Source: a virus. From it: DNA of 64,000 nucleotides. Made by a program: the position numbers and the translations under genes. The notes beneath the pieces were generated by a model. That model worked only from the letters and a program-made list of their open reading frames with translations. It did no database searches and had not been told where the DNA came from. How positions within the stretch are numbered: the stretch's first letter is position 1; the number at the start of each line of letters is the position of its first letter. The stretch lies in IMG/VR virus record IMGVR_UViG_3300026478_000749, positions 1-64,000 of that record; one strand, written 5' to 3'. Below are positions 52,701 to 61,800 of the stretch, in pieces.

Positions 52701-54043
52701 TAATTCAAGAATGGTATAGAAGAAAACGTATTGGTATGTTTTTCTGTGGAGGCGTGGTTAATTATTCTTATATTGAAAACTGGTTACACGGTGTATTATA
52801 CTTTTTTAAATTTGATTATAGAATAAGATGGGACGATAAATCAGTAAGAGATTTAAATCAAAGAGGTAGCAAATATCCGAGAGAGCTAATTTTCTTTAAT
52901 GTTTTAGACGGTAAATTTTATTATAGAAGCACCCCATACAACCCAACATCTAAAACATTTATTGGTCAATCATATTCCGGATACAAAGAATTATTACATC
53001 CAACAACCTTTTATGATGTTGGTGTTAGAGATGAATTTTTTGATGAGATCTGTTTTGACCCAGCAGTAGACCCAACATGTTCTGTAATTAGAGATTTGAC
53101 AGTATCAAGTTATCAAGATCCAGCTAATATAATTGAACATGTTATTAACTATAGAATGGATGTTTCGGCTGCAAGAACTAATATTAATGATTTCTTCACA
53201 AATTCTGGATATACATTTAATGGAAGTGTAATGGATGGTGATGTACTTCAGCTAATCTCAATAAATTGCGAGGCAGGTATTGAAGCTTTTGATTTAGATA
53301 GCCCACATTATTTTATGTTTAATGGTGAGTTCTTAGATCCTGAAGACACAACATTTATGTCATATTTTAAAAATGGTTCTTCATGGGGGCCAACACCAAT
53401 TGATTTTAAATTAGATGTCAATGGTAGCTTTGTTAGGTATTGTTTAAATAATAGACTAGGCGACTTTACACAAAAAGTACCTTTTTATTTGTGGGATAAA
53501 AAAGCCAATGGCTTTGGATTAGATGATGATCAATTTTGGGATAGAACCGCAATAGGTGTACAAAAATTACAAAGAATGATTTCGGTATCTGGTGCAACTA
53601 ACACAACAACAAATTATTTAATGGCAGATGGGGAAGAAGAATATTTAATTAAACCAATGACAAAAACACACAACACGTTCTCATTTGTTGGTAACTATCC
53701 AGATTCTTTAGAAAGATTTGAGGCAATAAGATTAACAACACCAACAAGTGCAACAGAATTTGTTGAAGGTGACCTTTGGTTACATGTTTTAACTGGCACA
53801 CAAAAAAATCCATTAACAGGTAACATTTATGTTGTTGTAAACGGGGCTTGGTCTTCTCCAATACCGTATGTTAAAGATAACAATGAAACGTTCATTTATC
53901 AAACAGCATTAAACTATTCTGGAAACAAACAAGTACTCTCAACACCATTCCAATTCTATTTCGGATTAAGACCTGGGAGCACGGCTTATGATAAATTTAT
54001 AAAATATTATGGACCAAAAGGTGCATTCCCGTCAACTGAATAA
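49730..54043 (+). CDS. Giant baseplate wedge protein with hydrophobic segment (gp7 position)
   Basis: A 1437-residue virion protein following gp6, where T4 has gp7. Near the start YGVVCGRVTANNGLGIPNARVSILIP (about 43-68) looks like a carboxypeptidase-regulatory-type beta sandwich ('V-x-G-x-V-x-x...G-x-P-x-A-x-V'), continued by TNYAGDYMIWGVPLGEQQLHIDVD. Unusually, residues about 531-555 form a long uncharged stretch (LLISQVLLFLQFIFALILNF and following), followed by FFMSVGKALYSIYFGW, long enough to span a membrane. Further on, IIGGGGRLPRLRVWSK (about 940-956) and QEWYRRKRIGMFFCGGVVNYSY are conserved-looking. Its stop overlaps the next start (TAATG). The wedge role is inferred from position. Confidence 0.75.
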   Translation: MVQKHRINTTLNGDKKVTVELKQDYDLLEILSLKFTQQDAYTSLCADYGVVCGRVTANNGLGIPNARVSILIPISDQDEQDPVISTLYPFKLSSDKNDDGYRYNLLPSRQQHAGHTPTGTFPDQNDILSREEQLEVFEKYYKFTAKTNYAGDYMIWGVPLGEQQLHIDVDLSDMGCFSLRPYDFIRQGEDANKFERFFKFRSDTDLDGLPQIVAFDKTIDVSPFWGNMDLCQIGITRADFDLSNLGIKVDPVSLMLVSTVTDADSDAVKRSGVIRRKSGYKCNLQTSDGKIQGVRFTGKKVIGSDGVTIYPELEYFNPGVIDDDGTAMAVIPMNLDYVYTNEFGEQETTNDPNKGVATSTVARLKLELNNSSGEGSSRGTSSATYLVPNIREFNKYTSGVASEYSEAIISSYVFSDVFEDYLNVPVPTGVTLEPLTNAERLHKKELILGTNNNDIPEDYFYKFIYGKVYTPTSFQGSHYEVSAAENLLGLSRRDAFLGIKEIRPNAEDDCAGTANYIPTNFAFRNRTKFGLLISQVLLFLQFIFALILNFVFELLGRFFMSVGKALYSIYFGWPFNWRPFARIGEQFQDIAHKLQVNGTQTLAITTYPDCEECTTDDEAATLTTDLSNTYCSVGEIKFKVIGVGAGGGYIYLIPIEFNTSTSTNSSIVSPGNRARDYDPTDQYMSGNTFSITGATKADTRTILSGLDEQTITPADPGDTNNARFIAQGISIVDDSILPYSPAGGDTVTKSISFSDFDLNFSANTQLGNLAQFTTGTATLITQALWNQVGNYPSTKLNEWINYAGQSGSTATVLLMPFNHASWAEIAGSNYETYDGPDSGDTPNGKGNFGDRGTYVVIRIFDRSKLKFDPTGTSTTFQIEEGCKKYDKAYDESISYKYLWSTGNTYGSSYVPLEPQNGYPAGFSESTTSPGSGYSIMADIIGGGGRLPRLRVWSKIGNSYYDRKTKSGLSEIRDGVFTVIPVIEGTSKNASLIQEWYRRKRIGMFFCGGVVNYSYIENWLHGVLYFFKFDYRIRWDDKSVRDLNQRGSKYPRELIFFNVLDGKFYYRSTPYNPTSKTFIGQSYSGYKELLHPTTFYDVGVRDEFFDEICFDPAVDPTCSVIRDLTVSSYQDPANIIEHVINYRMDVSAARTNINDFFTNSGYTFNGSVMDGDVLQLISINCEAGIEAFDLDSPHYFMFNGEFLDPEDTTFMSYFKNGSSWGPTPIDFKLDVNGSFVRYCLNNRLGDFTQKVPFYLWDKKANGFGLDDDQFWDRTAIGVQKLQRMISVSGATNTTTNYLMADGEEEYLIKPMTKTHNTFSFVGNYPDSLERFEAIRLTTPTSATEFVEGDLWLHVLTGTQKNPLTGNIYVVVNGAWSSPIPYVKDNNETFIYQTALNYSGNKQVLSTPFQFYFGLRPGSTAYDKFIKYYGPKGAFPSTE

Positions 54044-55809
54044 TGGAAAAGAAAACAATCATATTACCAGAGTTAAGGTATCATAAAGCCCCGGCCCTTG
54101 ATCTATCAACAAGAATTGGTTTAGAAACAAGTGAAGAATTGCTAAGGGAAGGAGATCGTTCAATTGTTCTAGATCTTGAAGAACACTTTAGCTACGAAAG
54201 AGCACAAAGTAACAAATACAAGATATATGGTAAGCTTAGAATGATATTCAGAAACATGTATGAAGGCGATAGCAATTACCAAAACTTGACTGAATACCTT
54301 TACTTAACTGGCGCAGGTGATATTGGAGACAATACTGGTTACATACCGTATGATGAATTCGCATTTATAAGAAGAGACACGTATAGACAAGACATTAGTG
54401 TCCCTTCAGTTAGTGGTACAACATATGGCACATACACACCAACTTTTTCATTACCAACAAAACCAAGAAACAAGCATCAAAATATATCAAATATGGACGC
54501 CCCATATCATAACTGGAATCTTTATACAAGTTATGTGTATAGCGGCGATACCAATTATCCAATGAAATATACACTCAGCGGAGCGACCAAAGTGGAGGGT
54601 ACAAATATTATTACATTTACTAGCGGTAAAGGAATACCATGTAGAGTAGAAACAACAGCAACAAATTACAAACTAACAACACCAGTTCCACATGGAATAG
54701 GTGAAGATGAGTTTGTTATAATATCTTCGGTTTCAGCTATTAGTGGAAAAACATATTCTGTTTCAAGTCTTGGTGATGACAAATATAATTCATCAAAATA
54801 TGTAATAAATCTAAATAGACAACAATTTAGTGGTGTAACCCTACCAACATTAATCACAATTAAAAGATGTATTAATGATAAAAATATATCAGGAACAACA
54901 TCAACATATTACGTACATAAACATAAAACATTAACCCCATATACCGATTATATTTTAGATAAAGCCGGATTTGAGGTACCAATATTTGAGGAAGAAAAAA
55001 AGATTTTATTTGAAGATAGTGTTGGTAATAATGATGTGTTGGTTGAAAGAAACAGACCAGAATCATTGTTATACGACTTTAGAAATAGTTTTATTTTAAC
55101 TGGTTTAACAAATAATCTTGGTTACACACCAACAGAAGTTTATGTAACTGTTTTATTTAAAAACGGATCTGGGTATTTCGAATATCCGCCAAAGGTTGGT
55201 TATAGATTTCATTTACATGACGGTTGGATAGATAATCATTTTAGTGGTACTACAGCTCAAGAAACCGCACTTAGTGGTACATCTGTTACTATTAGCGGGA
55301 TAACATTTACATCTGGTAGCACAATACCAACTGGAACAATTTTAACTGGTGCATTTGTCGAATACAATCCTTATGAATTAAAAGAAAGAATCATATCTGA
55401 AGCACTTCATAAAATTGTTCACCCAACAACAATTTTTGACCACAATCAAGACCATGATGTTGTAGGTTTTAGCGGTGCAACAGCTAATAATAAATCAGGC
55501 TTATTATATCAGCCACATTATCGAGTAAAATTAAGACAGCTTTCACCATATGTTGAAACATTTAATACCAATAATATAATAGATCTTCCAGATAATGCAA
55601 GATATTTTCCAGATGAAAAATTGTGGAAGTGGAGAGATTTATATGATCATGGTTTTGTTGATGACGAAGGTAACGGGACTGATTTCCCATTTGTAAATGG
55701 TCAACATTATGTTAAAACAGATTTTAATTTTTATTTCATAAACGAAAAAGAATTTAATAATAAATCAGATGGATTTAAAGGATTTGGAAATACAAACATA
55801 AATTGTTAA
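54043..55809 (+). CDS. Probable baseplate wedge protein (gp8 position)
   Basis: A 588-residue beta-rich protein, translationally coupled (1-nt overlap) to the giant wedge gene and 1 nt before the next. The N-terminus (IILPELRYHKAPALDLSTRIGLETSEELLREGDRSIVLDLEEHFSYERAQSNKYKIYGKLRMIF) looks like an extended arm followed by helix. The centre is rich in SGTT/ SGAT turns, and the C-terminus has WKWRDLYDHGFVDDEGNGTDFPFVNGQHYVKTDFNFYF. No family is recognised with confidence. Operon position suggests a wedge or peripheral baseplate part. Confidence 0.72.
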   Translation: MEKKTIILPELRYHKAPALDLSTRIGLETSEELLREGDRSIVLDLEEHFSYERAQSNKYKIYGKLRMIFRNMYEGDSNYQNLTEYLYLTGAGDIGDNTGYIPYDEFAFIRRDTYRQDISVPSVSGTTYGTYTPTFSLPTKPRNKHQNISNMDAPYHNWNLYTSYVYSGDTNYPMKYTLSGATKVEGTNIITFTSGKGIPCRVETTATNYKLTTPVPHGIGEDEFVIISSVSAISGKTYSVSSLGDDKYNSSKYVINLNRQQFSGVTLPTLITIKRCINDKNISGTTSTYYVHKHKTLTPYTDYILDKAGFEVPIFEEEKKILFEDSVGNNDVLVERNRPESLLYDFRNSFILTGLTNNLGYTPTEVYVTVLFKNGSGYFEYPPKVGYRFHLHDGWIDNHFSGTTAQETALSGTSVTISGITFTSGSTIPTGTILTGAFVEYNPYELKERIISEALHKIVHPTTIFDHNQDHDVVGFSGATANNKSGLLYQPHYRVKLRQLSPYVETFNTNNIIDLPDNARYFPDEKLWKWRDLYDHGFVDDEGNGTDFPFVNGQHYVKTDFNFYFINEKEFNNKSDGFKGFGNTNINC

Positions 55810-55810
55810 A

Positions 55811-56644
55811 ATGAATATATTATATAATAGAGATAGTAAATCGTTGGTTTTTAATCCGGAAACAGATTTTAGAACAAATGCTGGATGGGAAAAAAATTTC
55901 CTAGATTACCAGGAAGAAGTTCTAAGGTCAATTATCAATCCGGTTGAAAATTATGAAACGGTTAGATATATTCATGAACCATATGATGTAACAATATCTG
56001 GGGTAACAACTAAGCAGTGTGATATTTGGTATCAATTTTATTTTTTAAACAACCAGAACCCTAGAGATTATGACAATGGCTTTGATTACGATTTGATCGG
56101 TATAAGCCCAAAAGAAAATGCCAAATTGTTAAAGCACACCGTTAATAGTTTCTTTAGGTTAGAATTTTATACAACAAGGGAAAGAGAAACACAAAAACTT
56201 GTTTTTGCTAAAAATTTATCAATACCTCTTGGCCAAAAAGTTTTTGACCTAAACTTAAGAGAAGACATTTTTGTGCCGGTATTTAATGGTAACAACTATA
56301 GAAATACTGAAAACATGTATTTGTTTTGGTTTGGTGACGATAGTGTGTTTAGTGGACTAACCTTTTATATGACAGCTAGATTCTTTAACGCTGAAGACGG
56401 TACTATTACAAGATTCTTAAATAAAGATTTAACTGTAAATAATTCTGGTTTAGTTAATGGTGAAAGAGTGGGAACAACCGCTAATCCTGTTAAGTTTTAT
56501 GAGATGAACTATAGCAATACCGTGGACGAGGTTAATGATGTTTATTATCAAGTAAGATTTAAAAGATCAGATCATAGCTACAAAATAACAAGAGGAATTA
56601 CAAGTGATTGTGATTTTGGTAGTGGCACCGCAACTAAATTATAA
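55811..56644 (+). CDS. Structural protein, baseplate-associated
   Basis: A 277-residue protein in the coupled run of baseplate genes (1-nt and 2-nt gaps on its sides). The sequence alternates beta strands and aromatic turns: WEKNFLDYQEEVLRSIINPVENYETVRYIHEPYDVT, CDIWYQFYFLNNQNPRDYDNGFDY, FFRLEFYTTRERETQKLVFAKNLSIPL, and a last strand CDFGSGTATKL. No catalytic or binding motif is visible. Function is by position only. Confidence 0.7.
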   Translation: MNILYNRDSKSLVFNPETDFRTNAGWEKNFLDYQEEVLRSIINPVENYETVRYIHEPYDVTISGVTTKQCDIWYQFYFLNNQNPRDYDNGFDYDLIGISPKENAKLLKHTVNSFFRLEFYTTRERETQKLVFAKNLSIPLGQKVFDLNLREDIFVPVFNGNNYRNTENMYLFWFGDDSVFSGLTFYMTARFFNAEDGTITRFLNKDLTVNNSGLVNGERVGTTANPVKFYEMNYSNTVDEVNDVYYQVRFKRSDHSYKITRGITSDCDFGSGTATKL

Positions 56645-56646
56645 AA

Positions 56647-57909
56647 ATGAAAAAATATAAGTACGAAATATTGCAAAAAAATATATTATCAGTTGTTTTA
56701 TATAACGCTGGGCAGTATTGGTATGATAACCATCTACAGTTAATACCCTGGTCAGCAACAACAGCTCCAACTAGCGGAACAACAGTTATGGATGTTAAAT
56801 GGTATAGTGACATTACTTATACTGCTGGTGATACCATTTATTACAATGGTAAAATTTACAAATCTTTAGTTGCATCAAATTTAAATAAAATACCATCAAC
56901 ACAAACATCTTTTTGGGTTGAACAACCTGAAGCACTAACCTGGACTGATAAAGGATATTATTACAGGTGGAATGGAACGTCTTGGGTTAATATTGGAAAA
57001 AATAAATCGGCAGCATATCCAGATTATAAATTACCAATACTTTTAAATGCAAAAGTGGATGAATTAGGTATTATGGTTGGATTTGATGGTGAAATCGATC
57101 AAGTAGAACAACTTTGTAATTTCACATATAAAGCGTCTGGTAATACTATAACTGTATATAATACAACAAATACAAATACATTAAAAAGAGTAGTTGACGC
57201 GACATTTCAAATTAATTGGGGGGATTTAACAACTTCCCCAATATCAATTTTAGGTAACGCAACTAAAACATATACAACCTCCGGAAATAAAACTATTTCA
57301 ATTACAATGAATAGTCCGTGGAAAGTTCAGACTTTATCAAGAACAATAAAGTTACCACTAGTAATTGGTGACCCAACTAGTTTAGGTACCCTAGCATTCA
57401 CATTCCCATATACAGATTATGGGGTAGCTGCTTCCGGATCAACACAAACACGATCATCAACAAGTTTAACTTTTGTTGCTGTTGGTAAAAGTAGAATCAT
57501 AGAAAAAAAATTATATGGTCAAACATCGTATACCGGGGTGACATCCACATCATTACCTGGTACAACTTTAAGTTGCTCAAAATATACGGTTGATGGTTTG
57601 GATTATTATGATTGCTCAGACGGTGTTACATATGTTACAGGAAAAGTACCAAATCATATTATAAATGGTACTTCTGGGTTTACAAACGGGAATACCACAG
57701 ATTTTGCAACAGAATATGTGGTAAATAAAATGTTAACCAGAAACGAGCATTTTCTAGGTTTTGTTTCTGATCCATCCGTTTATTCTGACATATTTGTTGA
57801 AAGAGGTAAGATGGGTGTATCTGAATTTAATTTAAGATTAGGAGAAATTGACAATATTGGCGAATTAGACATATATGGAAATGGATTTTTCGTTGTGAAA
57901 AAACAATAA
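56647..57909 (+). CDS. Carbohydrate-binding (CBM5/12-like, PKD-like) virion protein
   Basis: A 420-residue protein. Residues about 55-95 (DVKWYSDITYTAGDTIYYNGKIYKSLVASNLNKIPST, FWV) match the chitin-binding CBM5/12 pattern 'W-x...Y-x-x-G-D-x-V-x-Y-x-G-x-x-Y-x-x-x...P...W'. Around 180-230 QINWGDLTTSPISILGNATKTYTTSGNKTISITM looks like a PKD domain ('WGDG...H-x-Y-x-x-x-G-x-Y-x-I-x-L'). It is therefore probably a surface-exposed adhesion protein of the baseplate or fibre network that recognises host glycans. It is coupled to the upstream gene (2-nt gap). Confidence 0.75.
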   Translation: MKKYKYEILQKNILSVVLYNAGQYWYDNHLQLIPWSATTAPTSGTTVMDVKWYSDITYTAGDTIYYNGKIYKSLVASNLNKIPSTQTSFWVEQPEALTWTDKGYYYRWNGTSWVNIGKNKSAAYPDYKLPILLNAKVDELGIMVGFDGEIDQVEQLCNFTYKASGNTITVYNTTNTNTLKRVVDATFQINWGDLTTSPISILGNATKTYTTSGNKTISITMNSPWKVQTLSRTIKLPLVIGDPTSLGTLAFTFPYTDYGVAASGSTQTRSSTSLTFVAVGKSRIIEKKLYGQTSYTGVTSTSLPGTTLSCSKYTVDGLDYYDCSDGVTYVTGKVPNHIINGTSGFTNGNTTDFATEYVVNKMLTRNEHFLGFVSDPSVYSDIFVERGKMGVSEFNLRLGEIDNIGELDIYGNGFFVVKKQ

Positions 57910-57914
57910 AATTA

Positions 57915-57922
57915 TATTTATT
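57915..57922 (+). promoter_or_regulatory. TATTTATT motif
   Basis: TATTTATT 11 nt before the ATG at 57934. Another out-of-frame ATG at 57929 lies between them. Confidence 0.4.
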
Positions 57923-57933
57923 AATAAAATGCT

Positions 57934-58851
57934 ATGGCAGTAGGAAGTTACGGAACAATAAGACCAGCGGATGTATCACCAGAAGATGTAGAAATACTAC
58001 TTCACTATGCTGCGGATAGGGGTGCAACTACCGATTCAACATTAACAAAGTTGGACTCGGCAGCTATCTTATCACCATTATATCATAATGCAAATACAAC
58101 TGACGACACAAATGCTCCAAATGTGGAGGTTTTGGGTGGTATGTACACATTAAGATTAGAAAGTACCACATTCTCTGAGTTAGGAATTTACACACTTCAC
58201 GTAAGACCAAAACAAATAAGAACACAAATAACAGATTGTGGTGTTTTAGCATCATTATCTTCAGTTAGGGGTATTGTAGTCGATCTTGGAAATGTTGACC
58301 AAGAGGATAGATCTAAATTCACCCCACAGGGCTTAGTTGGTTACAGAGTTGAGTATATAAGTGTTAGTGACAACAAAAAGGTCCCAAATTTTTATAAAAT
58401 TGTGACTTCGTCATTTTATTGTGAACCGGTAACAACAAATCTAACTAACACCACACAAAAATCAGTTAGATACAGATATTCAGATTCACCAACAAACTTG
58501 GTGTTTTTGACTGTTACCCCATCCTCTGCTCCTAGTAACAAACCAAACACTGTTCCATTTATTGGTCAACCACTACAAAAAATTATATTAACAAACAGCT
58601 ATTTTAATCCAACTACGATTGAGGTAGAAATGGTTGAACATGACGCATCTACGCTTGCACTTGCTCTTTATGGTAATCAAAGTAAGGCGGTATCTTCAGG
58701 TATCTACACGATTTATGATGGCTCAAATAACATTTATAAACAGTTTAACCTATACGAAGTTAAAGACGAATTTAATGAGACATTATATGAGATTCGTGAG
58801 GGAAGGACTGATATAGACCAAACGTTAAACTTTGACGATATTACTGATTAA
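57934..58851 (+). CDS. Structural protein, unknown fold
   Basis: A 305-residue protein with an N-terminal short helical segment (GTIRPADVSPEDVEILLHYAADRG), then mostly beta structure: VLGGMYTLRLESTTFSELGIYTLHVRPKQIRTQI, SVRGIVVDLGN, GYRVEYISVSDNKKVPNFYKIVTSSFYCEP, and a C-terminal segment ending REGRTDIDQTLNFDDITD. Small beta modules of this type occur in head, tail and baseplate decoration proteins. The next gene starts 2 nt after its stop, so they are co-expressed. Function unknown. Confidence 0.72.
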   Translation: MAVGSYGTIRPADVSPEDVEILLHYAADRGATTDSTLTKLDSAAILSPLYHNANTTDDTNAPNVEVLGGMYTLRLESTTFSELGIYTLHVRPKQIRTQITDCGVLASLSSVRGIVVDLGNVDQEDRSKFTPQGLVGYRVEYISVSDNKKVPNFYKIVTSSFYCEPVTTNLTNTTQKSVRYRYSDSPTNLVFLTVTPSSAPSNKPNTVPFIGQPLQKIILTNSYFNPTTIEVEMVEHDASTLALALYGNQSKAVSSGIYTIYDGSNNIYKQFNLYEVKDEFNETLYEIREGRTDIDQTLNFDDITD

Positions 58852-58853
58852 TA

Positions 58854-61800
58854 ATGGCAAAAAGAAAAGTTCCGAGTCAGGCGGCTAGTGGTTTTGAAAC
58901 GTTTAGCGATAGTCTCGTTGGTAGACAAATTACCGACGGTACTAGTCAATTGACTAATACGAACTTCGCTCTTGATACAATTGTCCCAGAGAAAGACTCA
59001 AAAAAATTCCAAACTGCGCCATTTTCAGATTTTATTACATTAGAAAATCTTAAGGTTGAGGAAGATGTTCCAACAACGGTTGTACAATCTGATGGTAAAA
59101 AGAGACCAGTAAGATTTAATACAAATAAAAGGGACGCATCTAAATCTCTTTTTGGTTCATTAAGAGAAAGAATTAGAGTCTCTATTGCTAGAATTGCTAA
59201 AAATTTTCCTGGTGCTATTTTTGTTGATAAAGATGCTTTAGCATCAATCACCAGCTACACTGCTGAAAATATATCATATAACCCAACAACTAACACAACA
59301 ACATTTAAAATTCAAGTTGGTAGATTTTTCAATCCTTTTGATATTGTATTAAAAGAGCCAACAGCAAGTCAATTAATTGAAGTTGAAAACAAAATAAGAA
59401 ATTTATTCTCTTCATATACAAAATATTGTATTGTAGTTGAGAATAAAACATATGCTATAACAAGCTATGTACAACCAGATCAGTTTAACCAAATATCACT
59501 TGTTGTTGATGGTAAACCGTTTACCGGGACAACATATTCAGATAGTTTTATTTTAAGACCCAATGATAGTGTTGTTGAAGAATTTTACTTAGGACTAGAC
59601 GATTTAGAGCAAACATTATTAAATAGAGATACCTATCCAATATATCAAGCTGGATTTACGGTTCCTAGAACTAGTTTAGATGAAACAAAAACAGAACTAA
59701 TTTCTATATTAGTTAACTGGCCAACATCAAAAGACGGATATAATATTCAAATTACCGGTCTTAAGTTTGAAGAGTACATAACACGTCTAAGTGATTTAGC
59801 AACTGAAATTGATAACTATAAATCTAACTTAGTTACAAGATTCCTTGTTGCCCCACAATTATTTGAATTTGATACTGAAGACCAAAAAATTGATAAGATA
59901 TTTCAATTATATGGTCAGAGTTTTGATAAGGTAAAATCTTATATTGATAATATTGCGAACATGAGAAATGTTTCTTATGACGCAATCGATAATATTCCAG
60001 ATGTTTTTCTTAAAAATTTAGCAAATACACTTGGTCTTAATACCATCAATTTATTTGATCAAAAAAGTTTAGAAGAACAAATATATAAAGCATCTTCTAC
60101 TGTTTACAATGGACAAGCTATTGGTAAAAATCTAGTAGAAGCTGAACTTGAATTTTACAGAAGATTATTAGTTAATCTAGCATTTATATACAAATCAAAA
60201 GGTACTAGAAGTAGTATTGAATTTTTCTTAAAGTTTATCGGTGCACCAGATCCAATGGTGAAAATAGACGAATATGTTTATAAAGTAACTAGCGCTTTAC
60301 CACCATCTACTTTAGATGATTTAAATAACACATTAAATAATATTAATGTTAGCAACAATGTAACATTTAATAGCGAAACATATACATATACCGTTTCTTC
60401 TTTAACAGGGTTAACAACAAATAGTCAATTAACGGATTATCCTATTGATGAAACAACGTTACTACCTAAAGCCCCAACAACAAACCAAGAAAATGTTTTC
60501 TTCCAAATGGGTTCAGGTTGGTCAAGCGTTACTTTAGATCACAGATCTTCAGATATTCTTGATACAGAAAATTCAGTATTATCAGGGAGAACTAAAACTT
60601 TACTAACAACATCGAAACCATATTCATATGGTGAAGAGTTTTTTGACAACTATAGAACATTACCTGGTTTGGATTATGGTTTTACAATACAAAGTGAAAT
60701 TGATAACCAGCAGGGGCAAATTTTAGAAGACGAAGCTCTTTCAAATTTAATTCTTAATAGAAAAAACATAAACGTTTTTGTATCTGCAGCAAATGCTGTT
60801 AATTATGATATTTGGAGAAAGTCTAGAGAACTTGAAGTGACTTTTGGAACAAATAGTTTACCACCACAAACAGGTGTAACTTTTGCGCAATACTTAGAAA
60901 ATATTTTCTCAAGTCAAATAACTAATTCGAATATAATAAGATATAAGAAAAATTATATCGCTTTAGAGGATGTTTATCAGGATTACATAAATCAATTAGT
61001 AGCGTCTGGATATACAACTTATGATATGATATCAACATCTGATTTTGTTAATCAGATGAGTCCATATTGGTCAAATGTTTTAGAACAAATTATACCATCA
61101 ACAACATTATGGATGGGGGGTAATTTAATTGAAAACAATGTTTTTGGTAGACCTAAGTTTTCATATAGAAAACCATGTAAGCCGTTAGAGATTGTAGAAA
61201 ATTTATATCCAGAATTTGAAACAGTAATTGAAGAAGATCTTGAAACAATAATTGGAGACCCAGATAACTTAAGAGGTTTAATTGAATTTAGTGGTGTAAC
61301 ATTTACTTTACATATTGATATTGATGGAACTGATTATAGTGGGACAACACAGGTAGTTTTAACCGGTAGCACACTATTCGGTACCGGCTTTACCGCAGTA
61401 GAAAACTGTAGTGTACTTACTTCTTCATCATCTAAAATACCACTTATTTGTGAATATAAAAATTGGATCAATTTAAATTTAACAACAATAAAGGCTGCTT
61501 GGAAAAACGCAATAGCCGCGCTTGTTAATCAGATTAATCAAACAGAAACACAATACAGCGCATTTAATACTCCTTCATATGTTCCTGGAAATGCTGTATT
61601 ATCGGGAAAAACACAATTAATATCTTATGAATTTTTCACAGATAATAATGGTGTTGAAAAAGTTAAATTTATTGCACACACAAACTCTTCCGGAGAATGT
61701 TTAGTAAAAGATAATTTAGATTTTTATTTTGATGTTGATTACAAATATACTGAACCTAAATGTCATTTAGATTTATCATTTGATGCGTCTTGTGATGTTT